DNA from: Sesamum alatum
Lineage: Eukaryota; Streptophyta; Magnoliopsida; Lamiales; Pedaliaceae
NCBI GenBank assembly: GCA_034509735.1
Contig: JACGWO010000006.1
Coordinates: 13,642,645-13,706,644, forward strand
Reading direction: 5' to 3'
DNA length: 64,000 nucleotides
Translations under genes and position numbers: made by a program
Notes under the pieces: generated by a model
What the model was told of the DNA's origin: nothing
The model's input: the letters and a program-made list of their open reading frames with translations, nothing else
Database searches by the model: none
Shown here: positions 34,308 to 45,800 of the stretch, piece by piece
Layout: each line of letters opens with the position of its first letter
Position numbering within the stretch: the first letter of the stretch is position 1

Positions 34308-36294
34308 TGTTAGAATAGGTGACCATGTAAGCCAACTTTGGCAGGAATATGTAACCTATGTCTAGACAATTATAGGTGTTTGATAAATCATTAATGAATA
34401 AAGAAGTGAATTTCATTTGGCATTACTTTGTTTGTGTTCACTTATATCTGTTTTCTATATCTGTTCACTACGCAAACAAAGCCCACGGACTGAGAATCAA
34501 TTTCGGGGACTGGGACTACGCTTGGAGGTAGGTCCATGGAATCAGTCTTCCCGAATCAGTCCGAAAATCTCCAAGTCAAGGAATCCCGAAAATGGGTACC
34601 GGGATTCCATTTCAGACTTGCACTAAGCACCTGCTGTCGTGTTTCATCGACGGGTGACGAGGGTCGTCTAAGCAGTGTTAGTGGGTCAGCATGCTAGGAC
34701 GCAGCTGACTGAGGTGACTCGCGGGAACCGTCTTACGGAGGACCTTGAGTATGGTCAGCAAGGACGTGTATTCCCGGTTCCAACGGTACATGACAAGTCC
34801 TTTGACTTGAGGAATTACTGAGTTTACCTGTACATCAGGGCTGTATCTTAGGTATGGTGAGAGATTGCCGGAATTCTCTTTGGTAGTCATAAGCCATGTC
34901 TAGTGCAGTTCTGGTGTGCAAAGTGACAGTATTTTCTAAGAAAGGATCTGTCTCCTGTCAATAGGTTTTGGCAGTTGAGTCTCATATATACTCTAGGTCT
35001 TGTCCCTAAAATTGTGGCCACAGTAACTGAACAGAAGGGAAGGATTCCCTTGCGGCGTTTAGTGAGGACAGACCAACACTTAGGTCCAAAATGGGTACCT
35101 GCATTTTCCGTGCCCTAGACTCTAAGTGATGAGACCGAAGACAGAAGGACAAGTGTACTGTTAGAGCCTAAATGTTCATCCCTGAATATTTCACCTAGTC
35201 TCTAGTGCCATGGACCGTTGCTAGATGGCCACCCATGGTAACGGAAGGATTCTAGGAATTCGACCAAGTCTAGCTGAAAGGTGAACCTAAAGAGTCACAC
35301 ACTATCCACACACATTTAGATATTTAATTAAGAATTAAATATTGGAGTGAAGGAATGATTAAATTGGATTTAATCGGGTCCTTTATTTTTCTTGGAGAAA
35401 TAATTCCTTCTATTAGATATAAGGAATTAAATTGATAAATTAGATTTATCAAAGGGATTTATTTAATGGGCTTAAATAATATTTATATTTATTTTAGCCT
35501 CTTGGAAATATTTAAATAGGTTTTAAATATTCCATTAAATTAAATTAAATCAACGGTTGAGATCAATGGGAGAGATGGATGCCTAAGATTGTTTTGACTA
35601 GGTCAAAACACTACTTTGACTAGGACTTTGACTAGGTCAAAATCCTAGTCAAATTAGAGTTCTTAAAAGAGGAGTTTAAAGAGGATTAAACTCCTCTTCT
35701 ATATAAACCCCTAGCATCCTACTAGTTGAAGGATGATGAATCTCCAACACACACACAACACACACACAACTCGGCTCTCTCTCTCCCTCTATCTCGTCCG
35801 CCCTCTCTCTCTCACACACTCCAAGAAAATTATTTTCTTTGTTCTCTTGTTCTTGGAACATTAGAACTTTGATGAATCAATACCATTAATTCATAATGTG
35901 TTATTGATTCATCCACTCCAAATATTATACACTTGTTCGTTGCTAGCACGACGTACAAGATACGTGGGTGGATCGTGTGTCACGATTTGGAGGGTCTCAA
36001 GAACGAGATCTTGGTGCAAAACGGGGAACAACGCGTGTAGCCGTTGAAGACGAAAACGACAACGGGTAGGTCTCGTTTTAGATTTTCGTCCTCTTTTATT
36101 TTCAACCCTATGGCCTCCATGATATGTTATATGTGATTTATTCATGAGATACACCGAACACCCGGGAAATTTCAAAGGCACACCCTTTGAAACGTGTTTT
36201 AATTTAAAAACATGTTTAAATTTCGCATTTATTTTTTAATTATACCGCGCTTCCGCATTCGCGCTTTTCCCGGGACGATCCACAATTCCTTTCA
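34308..36294 (+). repeat. 5' LTR of Copia-B
   Basis: 1987 bp, TGTTAGAATAGGTGACC ... CCTTTCA. Closely related to the solo LTR at 43199-45210. Confidence 0.9.
35594..35707 (+). promoter_or_regulatory. Copia-B LTR promoter: six TTGAC cores and a TATA box
   Basis: TTGAC or GTCAA at 35594, 35602, 35616, 35628, 35636 and 35648 (six in 59 bp), arranged as palindromes like TTTGACTAGGTCAAA. TATAAA follows at 35702, 49 bp after the last core. Resembles a W-box cluster upstream of a core promoter. Confidence 0.6.
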
Positions 36295-36295
36295 G

Positions 36296-36307
36296 TGGTA
36301 TCAGAGC
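36296..36307 (+). other. Primer-binding site, initiator tRNA-Met
   Basis: TGGTATCAGAGC one base after the LTR end, the standard plant copia PBS. Confidence 0.95.
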
Positions 36308-36499
36308 CCGGTTCGGTGTATAGGCCTAGGGTTTATGTGCGTTTTAAGCATGAAACGTGTTTTGAGCATGTTTTAATTAAATCTTGATTTTCTTGATTAT
36401 TAAAGCATGTTGTTTTATTGCTTTTAATTCGTGTGAAATTCTAAATGTTGGTATTTTCTGTTTTTCTTGGGAAACGGGGAAAATTTCAACTGAAAACGA

Positions 36500-37105
36500 G
36501 AAACGCCACAGCCGGCCAGCCGGGAAGGCTGGCCGCGCGCAGCCGAGCGCTGCCAGCAGGGCAGACGCGCGCAGGCAAGGGTAGCCTGCGCGCGCCCGCC
36601 CAGCCGGCCGCGCAGGGGCAGCGCGCGCGCAAGGGGGCGCCTCCAGCCGCGCGCGCGGGCAGACGAGGGTGCCTGCGCGCGCGCGGGCCGGTAGGCGCGC
36701 TCATGCGCGCGCGCGCGCAAGGCTGTCGGGCGGAGAGCCCGCGCGCGGACGGCACCAGGCGCGCGCGCACGCAGACGGAGGCGTCTGCGCGCGCGCGCCC
36801 GGCGGGCGTGCCCAGTGCGCGTCTGCGCGCGCGCGCACTGCGTACAGCGCAGGCACGCGGCTGGCAACCAACAGGCCGGCGCGCGCGAGGCAGAGGAGCC
36901 TGCGCGCGCGACGACCTGCCGGAACACCAGGCCGCGCAGCGCGCTGCCGGCCAGGCGCGCGCGCACGCAGGCAAGGGGCCTGCGCGCGCGCGCCCGTCCA
37001 GGCAGTGCCTGCGCGCGCGCAGGGGCGGCAGGCTGGGCCTGCTGCCCTGCGCGCACGGCCGGCCGGCTGCTGCTGGTGGCGGTGGCCGGCGGCTGCTGCA
37101 GCTAG
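36500..37105 (+). repeat. Extreme GC block made of CGCGCG-rich degenerate units
   Basis: About 600 bp almost free of A/T runs, with many (CG)n tracts. A word like CCTGCGCGCGCG recurs every 30-60 bp. Open frames appear in all six frames because stop codons are rare at this composition. They are not genes. Confidence 0.85.
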
Positions 37106-38157
37106 GGTTTCTTGAAACCCTAGCATTATTTTATTCCTTTTTATTTACTTTTCAGTTTTAATTTTGAATTAATTCTTAAAATTCGTTTTTTGGGTTCAAT
37201 TTTGCCTAAATTCCTAAAGACATTATTTTAGGAGTAAAATAAATTGGATTTGGAATCCCGGGGTTATTTTACTTAAAATAATGAGGAAAGGTTTTCCTAA
37301 AACGAGAAAAAATATTATTACCAATATTTGTGTTTTATTTTTCACACGTTGCGCACATGATCATTTATTTCTGTTTTGGATTATTATGATTGGAAATCAT
37401 GAATTATTGGTATATTGTAATTATGTGATTGGATCATGTGATTATGTGTGTTGGATGGAAATGGATGATCACGAGCCCTAGATCGGATGTATGGTTTAAT
37501 TTTCTGTTGGGCCTGTGTGCCTCTTTAACTGCTTTCTCCTTCTCTCTTTCTAGTGCCTTGGAATAATAAGGCTTTCTACCTCCCTCCTTATGTACTCCCC
37601 CCGGGTTTTCGCTGGGGTTTCTATTTTTTATGTAATGAGAGTAGACTAGGAGTGAGGTTTCCATTTTTTGTAATTGGTGGAGAAGAAGGAAGGACCACAT
37701 GGAGAGCCCAGACCGGAGGTCCCTTGGCGTTTTCCATGTAGTGAAGAAAGAGAAAAAGAGACCAAGGCCCATCAGCATGATGATTGGGTTACTATTATTG
37801 TAATAGTATAGGACCAACCCTAGATTGACCATAGATCCACTGCGGGCTCAGTGGATCGCATAGGATTCGGGCTCGTGATCATCCAACAGGGGCGTGCTAG
37901 GCTTTAATTTTGCATGTGGTTATTATGATGGATGAATGGCTTTTATTTATCATATAACTGCTATGGATGGATTTTATGTATGCATTATGGATGAATGTAT
38001 GGATATATTATGAGATCTCGGTCATTCACTACTCTCACATTGGTTGGACCAATGTTGAAATATTAGACCCTAGATAAAGTGGACATGAACTCTAGGAGTT
38101 TGTCCATGCCTTCCAATCCATGGCACAGTGAGGAAGCTGTTTTAGGTCAATAGCGTG

Positions 38158-38252
38158 GTCTCACGAGTCGTGGCACGTTATTGTACTTAAAAGAAGCTGC
38201 ACTGTGTCATGAACGAAAAATGGGCTGCTGTTACCTGTCTCACGAGTCGTGG
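38158..38252 (+). other. Paired 16-nt palindromic motif in Copia-B leader
   Basis: GTCTCACGAGTCGTGG at 38158-38173 and 38237-38252, 79 bp apart. The first copy is also flanked by cgtg...cacg, which extends the symmetry. Confidence 0.85.
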
Positions 38253-38625
38253 GGTACTAGTGAGTCCATGGCTCGGTCGATTGGGTCGGGTCTAACGCCC
38301 AATTAGCATGATTCGCTTGGAGTCCTCGGGATCATGCAAAAGGGTGAGGCAATAATCTTGGGAATCTCGTGGAACGAGAATGGTATGGAATACCTCCCAC
38401 AGGATCTTTTCCATGCGAATTGTAAAAGCGGGGTATGGGAAAAATCGCTGTGGATCCCAAGCCCACTAGGAAAGGATTTCCCGAAAATCACGTTTGAGAG
38501 TACCGTGTTTTCGTATAAATAGTGGGAGGATTAAATGACTAAAGACCAAGCATTTAATTATTTCATCAAACCACCGTCTTTATTTTCTGCTGATCGCGCG
38601 TTGTTTTCTAAATGTAGATTTTAAA

Positions 38626-40152
38626 ATGTCTAAGAACCCACTATCAACCATTCTTGAGACAAACAAATTCAATGGAACAAATTACAACGACTGGTTGCGC
38701 AATCTCAGGATAGTCCTAGATTACGAGAACCAAGGCTACGTCATGGACGAGCCTCTCCCTAGGACCTTACCGGAAGGATCCACGCCAGAAGAACGTGAGA
38801 CGTTCGAGACTTGGCATAAGGATAACCGGAAGGTCCGTAGCATCATACTTGCTTCGATGACCAATGAGATTCAGAAGCAATATGAAAGGTTAGACGATGT
38901 CCCTTCCATTATGGCTCGCCTTAAGGATTGCTATGCAGTCCCGGACCGGCATACTAGGTATGTCGCGACCAAGGCGTTCTTTGGAACTAAAATGACAGAA
39001 GGATCCTCTGTACAAGAGCATGGGGTTAAAATGCTTACCCTAGTGGAAAAGCTCGAGGACCTAAAGGCAGGTCTCGATAACGAAACGTACATAGATGTGA
39101 TCCTTCAGTCACTCCCACCCTCCTTCGACCAATTTATCGTCAACTATAACATGAATACACTTGAGAAGGGCATTCATGAGTTGATCAATATGTTGGTGCA
39201 ATACGAGGCAACGACTAAGAAGTCCACGCCTTCGGTATTGTTTGGAGGTGCTTCAACTTCCAAGACGAAAGGCAAGGGTGCCGGACGTTGGAAAAAGAAG
39301 AAGGGGAAGGGAAAAGCCGTCATAGCAGCTACGAACACTCAGAGTGTTCCCATTGCCAAAGAGGGGAAAGGCAAAGGAAAGGGAAAGGTTGTCTCCAAGC
39401 AACAGTCAAAGGCATATGACATATGTATCAACTGCCGTGAGAAAGGGCATTGGAAGAGAGAGTGCCCCAAACTCTTCTCAAACCAAGGTATATTTGTGAT
39501 TGAGGTTAACATGGTCACTAATTCTGCCTCTTGGGTATTGGATACCGGCTGTGGAGCTCACATTTGCAATGATTTGCAGGTGCTGAAAAGAAGCAAAAAA
39601 CTAAGTAGCGGGGACATGATCCTGAAGCTTGGAAATGGCAAGGCCATCCTGGCAGAAGCAGTAGGATCCGCCACTTTAGTAATTAGTGATACCATTAGCA
39701 TAGAATTAGAGCAGGTTTATTTTGTACCTAGTATGATTAAGAACATCATTTCCATTCCATTGTTGGACAATAGTGGTTATGAGTTCAGAATCAATAAAAA
39801 TTGCTTTTATTTGATGAGGTGTGGAATTGCTCATCTACTTGGTACATTGCACAACGGGCTCTATATCTTGCAACAAACGAATTTCGTTCTTAACGCTCAA
39901 CACAAACGGAAATTAGATAATAACGGGAACGCACGTCTGTGGCACGCTAGGCTAGGTCACATATCCCAAGATAGGATGAAAAGGTTGGTAGACTCAAAGA
40001 ACCTAGAGGTTGGGGACTTGAGTGATCTACCAACTTGTGAGTCTTGTCTAAGAGGGAAAATGACCAAGAAGCCCTTTGTAGGACAAAGCAGGCTTGCCAC
40101 AGGTCTGTTGGACTTGGTCCATACAGACGTATGTGGACCACTAAGGACGTAG
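38626..40152 (+). pseudogene. gag-pol: Copia-B gag, protease and pre-integrase part
   Basis: The longest copia frame in the window, 508 codons from ATG 38626 (MSKNPLSTILETNKFNG). Gag fills about residues 1-265, with a lysine/glycine-rich stretch. A CCHC zinc knuckle (CINCREKGHWKREC) lies at about 267-280. The protease motif DTG is at residues 306-308 (SWVLDTGCGAHICND). The GAG pre-integrase domain (WHARLGHISQDR ... CESCLRGK) is near 437-475. The frame ends in the first catalytic region of integrase (HTDVCGP) at TAG 40150-40152, where Copia-C has CAG. Apart from this stop the section is intact. Confidence 0.9.
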
Positions 40153-40873
40153 GCCCGAGGTGGGTTCTCCTACTTCATAACCTTCACCGATGATCATTCA
40201 CGGTACGGTTATGTTTACTTGATGAGGTATAAGTCTGAAGCTCTTGAGAGGTTTAAAGAATTCAGGCTTGAAGTGGAGAACCAGACCAACTGCAAAATTA
40301 AAGTCCTACGGTCAGACCGAGGCGGTGAATACCTTAGTGCCGATAAAAGAAAATGGTATAATATCGGAATGGACACCTCCCGGAACACCACAGTTAAATG
40401 GCGTCTCTGAAAGGAGGAACCGAACCCTGTTGGACATGGTTCGGTCCATGATGAGTTTTACCAAATTGCCCTTATCGTTTTGGGGTTATGCATTAGAAAC
40501 GGCAGCCAAGTTGTTGAATTTAGCGCCTACCAGTGCATTGACCCAAACGCCATATGAGATATGGCACGGCAAGCCTGCGTCCTACAACTACTTGAAAGTG
40601 TGGGTAGCCTCGCATACGTCAAGAGGTTAGTGGGAGATAAGCTAGAATCCAGGTCTAGCCTATGCAGGTTCGTTGGATACCCTAGAGAAACTGCGGGTTA
40701 TTACTTTTATGACCCTTTGGAACAAAAGGTATTTGTTTCAAGGAATGCAGTATTCTTGGAGCAAGGCTTCCCGGAGGATATCCAACCTGATGAGCTGATC
40801 CTTGAGGAATCAAGTGATGGAACTCAGCCATCAGAAATAGCCGCGGAAACCTCACCAAGAGGATTCAGGATTA
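40153..40873 (+). pseudogene. pol: Copia-B integrase core
   Basis: After the stop the same frame continues with FITFTDDHSRYGYVYLMRYKSEA and VLRSDRGGEYL (second catalytic D). A deletion and frameshift follow near 40330-40370. The next frame (40244-40630) has NGVSERRNRTLLDMV with the catalytic E. Another shift near 40600 leads to the C-terminal part, CRFVGYPRETAGYYFYDP (40561-40998). It would insert the cDNA into the genome, but it is not functional. Confidence 0.85.
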
Positions 40874-42079
40874 ATGCACGGAGGGCTGACCAACCTAGAG
40901 AAGTCCAACATGCTAGGCATGAAGGACAACCTCAAGAAAGGCCAGTCCCGGTCCCTGAACCGCCGGCTCCGATACAGTGCGCCCACAGTCACCACTAACG
41001 TTCCCGTCCTCCGTAGGTCCACTAGAGAATCCAGACCTCCAGTGAGATATGGGTTTCTAGGTGCGACCGATCTTCTGGATAACGATCCTAAGACATACGG
41101 GGAAGCGATGTCTGACATCGACTCCGGGAAATGGCTTGAGGCCATGAAGACCGAAATGGACTCCATGAGCGAGAACCAAGTTTGGAGACTTGTAGATCCA
41201 CCGAAAGGTGTTAAGCCAGTGGGCTGTAAGTGGGTCTACAAGCGCAAACTCGGCGTTGATGGAGAAGTCACAACCTTTAAGGCTAGGCTTGTAGCTAAGG
41301 GATACACTCAACGACCCGGGGTCGATTTTGAGGATACCTACTCGCCAGTAGCCATGGCTAAGTCCATTCGGATCCTGCTTGCCATAGCAGCATGGTATGA
41401 CTATGAAATATGGCAGATGGACGTGAAAACGGCCTTCCTCAACGGTTTCGTTGAAGAAGAGATCTATATGGATCAGCCGGAGGATTTCACGGTCACTGGA
41501 GAAGAACAGAAGGTCTGTCGTCTCCAGAAGTCCATCTATGGCCTCAAACAAGCATCCCGAAGTTGGAACATTCGATTTGATGAAGTAATACGGGGATATG
41601 ACTTCATCAAAAACGAATCCGACCCTTGTGTATACAAGAAGGTCAGTGGGAGCTCTATAGTGTTCCTAGTGCTTTACGTGGATGACATTCTGCTCATTGG
41701 TAATGACGTCAGAATGTTAGGAAACACAAAAGCATGGTTGTCAACCAAGTTTTCCATGAAGGACTTGGGTGAAGCCTCCTACATCCTAGGCATCCAGATT
41801 GTCAGGGACAGATCTAAAAGGATGTTAGGGCTCACCCAAAACTCGTATATGGAGAAAGTCCTAAAGAGATATCGAATGGACAACTCCAAACGAGGATTCC
41901 TTCCAATGAGGCATGGGATCAAGTTGTCCAAGAAGCAGTCCCCGCAGACTGATGAGGAACTTGAAATGATGAAAGTCATCCCCTATGCTTCTGCCGTAGG
42001 TAGCATCCAATATGCGGTCCATTACACCAGGCCTGACATTGCATACGCTTTGAGCGTGACAAGTAGATATCAGTCCTGA
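40874..42079 (+). pseudogene. pol: Copia-B reverse transcriptase and start of RNase H
   Basis: A 401-codon frame with the copia RT domain: VGCKWVYKRKLG, FKARLVAKGYTQRPGVDF, VKTAFLNGFVEEEIYM and the active site YVDD at 41675-41686, all intact. The first 40 or so codons are out-of-frame sequence. RNase H begins (VGSIQYAVHYTRPDIAYAL) and is cut at ...SRYQS by the tandem duplication and truncation. Confidence 0.9.
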
Positions 42080-42113
42080 CATTGCATACGCTTTGAGCGT
42101 GACAAGCAGATAT
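42032..42113 (+). repeat. 43-bp tandem duplication at the Copia-B break
   Basis: The 39-nt string starting cctgacattgcatacgc occurs at 42032-42070 and 42075-42113 with one difference. Tekay LTR sequence follows directly. Confidence 0.9.
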
Positions 42114-42625
42114 TAAACAGCAATATATATATAATATTAAGTATTTAGTCAATATACCCGATGAAATTCATTACATTAACTAAAATAGTAATTAAATCTA
42201 GCAAATCTAATAATTTAGTTACCCAATTATAGTAATCTTAAATCAAATGTGATATTTAATATAACACTAGTTTAACTAGTCAAACTCATAAAATTTTCTG
42301 ATTAAATAGTAAATTGCTCAATATAAACTACACTTAGTAAATGGACTAATTACATAATATAATTATATAAATTAATAAAATTTAAAAACAAAAAATTTCC
42401 ATACCTATTTCTTTCCAAGAGAGAGAGAGAGTTTTGAATGTTGAAGAAATGTGCAATATGCAAATGTTGTATTTTTGTATGTTTGACAACACATACATAT
42501 ATATTTATAATATAAATGATGAGGTGGTGGTGGGGTGACTCCCACCCCACTTTCTCTCTACACATAAATATATTATATTATTATTATTATTATTATTATA
42601 TATTATTATTATTATTATTATTATA

Positions 42626-42656
<31 letters not shown>

Positions 42657-42808
42657 ATTCGCTCCCAAATTTTATAATGAGTTTCAATTTACTCCGTTCA
42701 AGTTTTATCAATTCCAATTTCAACCTATAATTTATTTATAATTAACTCAAATTTTCTTAATAATTACTAATTAATCTCTCAATTATTTATAAAATTCTAC
42801 GAACGTCA
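42114..42808 (-). repeat. 5' LTR remnant of the Tekay element
   Basis: 42240-42808 matches 30466-31004 closely (cactagtttaactagtcaaa ... gaacgtca). The lower part, 42114-42240, has no counterpart in the 3' LTR copy, so one copy has a deletion. Confidence 0.8.
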
Positions 42809-42877
42809 CATAATCCTTCGCTTTCTCCTGCTTGTGTCTAGGTACGCTTCCCTGCTCCCCTCTATTTATTGGTAGCC

Positions 42878-45800
42878 ATGTCTACGGGTAGTATAGATAG
42901 AGATGCAATTGAGGATGTGTTGATCGACTTAATAGAACCTTCTGGGGATGAAGGTGATGATAATCCCATATCCTCGGACTCTACCTCCCACCATGGAGGT
43001 GAGATTAAGGAGGAGGGAAACAATAAGGAGGAGGGGAACATGAAGCAGACGGAGGACCTCCTAGTTGCGATCGAAGCTCCTCCCTTTCGTATCTATAGGT
43101 CTCGATTGACAGAACAGGATCTGGTGGGGGTCCGGGATAAGTATGGGATACCTGGTGACTATGTGATCCAGGCCCATGCTCCCGTGGCTCGTCCCAACTG
43201 TTAGAATAGGTGACCATGTAAGCCAATTTTGGCAGGAATATGTAACCTATGTCTAGACAATTCTTTGGTATTTGATAAAATATTTATGAATAAAGAAGTG
43301 AAAATTCATATGGCAATACTTTGTTTACGTTCACTTATCTGCATTTACATTTCTGTTCACTACGCAAACAAAGCCCACGGACTGAGATACGATTTCGGGG
43401 ACTGGGACTACGCTTGGAGGTAGGTCCATGAAATCAGTCTTACCGAATTAGTCCGGAAATCTCCAAGTCAAGGAATCTCGAAAATGGGTACCGGGATTCC
43501 CTTTGCGACTTGCACTAAGCATCTGCTGTCGTATTTCATCGACGGGTGACGAAGGTCGTCTAAGCAGTGTTAGTGGGTCAGCGTGCTACGAAGCAGCTGA
43601 CTGAGGTGACTCGCGGGAACCGTCTTACGGAGGGCCTTGAGTATGGTCAGCAAGGTATGACATGTATTCCCGGTTCCAACGGTACAGGCCAAGTCCTTTG
43701 ACTTGAGGAACTGCTGAGTTTACCTGTGCATCAGGTATGTATCTTAGATATGATGAGAGATTGCCAAAATACTCTTGAGTAGTCATAAGCCATGTCTAGT
43801 GCAGCTCGGGTGTACAAAGTGACAGTAGTTTCCAAGAAAGGATCTATCTCGTGTCAAAAGGTGTTGACAGTTGAGTCTCATATATGCTCTATGTCTTGTC
43901 CCTGAAATCTGTGGCCACAGTGACTGAACAGAAGGGAAAAGGTTTCCCTTGCGGCGTTTGGTGAGGACAGACCGACACTTAGGTCCAAAATGGGTACCTG
44001 CATTTTCCGTGCCCTAGACCCTAAGTGATGAGACCGAATACAGAAGGACAAGTGTACTGTTAGAGCCTAAATGTTCATCCCCGAATATTCACCTACTCTA
44101 GTGCCATGGACCGTTGCTAGATGGCCACCCATGGTAACGGACGGATTCTAGGAATCCGACCAAGTCTAGCTGAATGGTGAACCTAAAGAGTCACACACTA
44201 TCCACACACACACTTAGTATTTAATTTAGAATTAAATATTGGAGTAAAGGAATGATTAAATTAGATTTAATCGGGTCCTATATTTTCTTCGAGAAATTAA
44301 TTCCTTCTATTTGATAAAGGGAATTAAATTAATAAATAGGATTTATTAAAAGGGTTGATTTAATGGGCTTAGAATAAATTATAATATTTATTTATTATAT
44401 TATATTTATTCTTTTAGCCTTTTGGAATATTTAATAGGATTTAAATATTCCATTAAATTAAAATCAACGGTTGAGATGGAAAGGGGAGATGGAAGGCTAG
44501 GATTCGTTTGACTAGGTCAAACACTAGTTTGACTAGGACTTTGACTAGGTCAAAATCCTAGTCAAATTAGGTTACTTAGAGTTTGAGTTTAAAGAGGATT
44601 AAACTCTTCCTCTATATAAACCCCTAGCTTCCAACATTTAAGAGATTGATGATTCTTGAAAAACACACACAACACACACTCTCCCTCTCCTACCTCTCTT
44701 CCGCCCCTCTCTCTTTCGCTAGCAAGAAAATATATTTTTCTTTTGTTCTTTTTGTTCTTGGAACATCAAGAACTTAGACGAACCAATACCGTTAATAAAT
44801 AACGAGTTATTGATTCGTCCATTCCAAAAATAATACTTGTTCGTTGCTAGCACGACGTGCAAGATACGTGGGTGGATCGTGCGTCACAATTTGGAGGATC
44901 TCAAGAACGAGGTCTTGGTGCAAAACGGGGAACAACGCGAGTAGCAGTTGAAGACGAAAACGACAACGGGTAGGTCTCGTTTAAGATTTTCGTCCCTCTT
45001 TATTTTTTCAACTCTATGGCCTCCATGATTTATTTAATTGTTTTATGATCATGAGATACACCGAACGCCCGGGAACCTCAAGGGCACACCCCTTGAGCGT
45101 GTTCTTTAAATTAAAAGCATGCCTTTTATTTTGTAAATTTTAATATATTTATTTTTACCGCGCTTCCGCATTCGCGCAATTCCCGGGACGATCCACCGGA
45201 TTTTCTTTCACCAACTTCCCTCCTAATGGCTTTATATGCTTTTACCTTGCCCAGCTAGAGGCAGGCCTCCGATTTCCTACCCCCCTTTTTTTTCTCCGAG
45301 GTGGCCACTTTGTTTAATATTCCCCTGAACCAGCTAGTTCCTAAGTCTTTTAGCCTGTTGTCTGGATTAGACATTCTGGTAAGAAACCTCGGGAGACCCC
45401 TTCTGTTGCCCAATTCCACTCATTTTTCATGCTTAAGATAGTTGGTCCTGGTCTATTTTATTTTCACCTACCGAAGGAAAGCTCAATTTCTGTTCACCGA
45501 GTCCTTAATGAAGGAATGGAAGCGGGATTATTTCTTTATCTCCTCTCCTCAGCCCTGGCGGTTTCCTCAGCTGTAGGTTGTAAACCCCCTTATCAATTGA
45601 AATATTCTACCGGCAACCGGCCTGCTGCCTTCCAGGCCTTGCTAGAGCGTTTGAACGTATCCCCTTTCGATCCTCGCAAGATAGTACACCATGCTATTCT
45701 TCATCAGTTTGGCATGAGCCCTAAGGTGGTAAGCATGGATCCTGTTGCTGGTATTTATGCTTTCGCAGCCTGTTTGATTGTTTACTTGCTGCAAGGGAAT

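Larger units (their letters stand above)
36308..38625 (+). other. Copia-B leader (long untranslated region)
   Basis: 2.3 kb without a gene of its own. It contains the GC block at 36500-37105, an 11-bp inverted repeat at 37101-37124, and two identical 16-nt palindromes at 38158-38173 and 38237-38252. Copia-A and Copia-C have the same layout. Confidence 0.8.
34308..42113 (+). mobile_element. Copia-B: Angela-like Ty1/copia element, 3' truncated
   Basis: Intact 5' LTR (34308-36294), PBS, a 2.3-kb leader with an extreme GC block, then gag-pol in which RT is nearly whole. It breaks off inside RNase H at a 43-bp tandem duplication (42032-42113) and joins Tekay LTR sequence; the 3' LTR is absent. 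It sits inside the Tekay element. A long LTR of about 2 kb with a Met-tRNA PBS fits the Angela/BARE-1 type. Confidence 0.9.
29831..42808 (-). mobile_element. Tekay-type chromovirus, interrupted by Copia-B
   Basis: Ty3/gypsy element with 3' LTR 29831-31004, a purine tract (AAGGAGGGGAGAAT on the minus strand, near 31007-31020), pol with a C-terminal chromodomain, and a remnant of the 5' LTR at 42114-42808. A perfect duplication cataa at 29826-29830 and 42809-42813 supports these ends. An alternative border two bases away gives taatg/taatc. gag, the start of protease and part of the 5' LTR are missing, replaced by Copia-B. Confidence 0.85.

Noticed and set aside
36424..37161. Long open frames in all six frames (for example 238 and 210 codons), rich in Ala/Arg
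   Set aside because: They arise from the CG-rich block in the Copia-B leader, where stop codons are rare. No motif, and frames on both strands are equally long.
29828..42815. Alternative Tekay borders (TGTGACG...GTTACA) with flanks taatg/taatc
   Set aside because: Gives only a 4-of-5 duplication; shifting two bases gives a perfect cataa duplication with TG...CA ends, so I preferred that.
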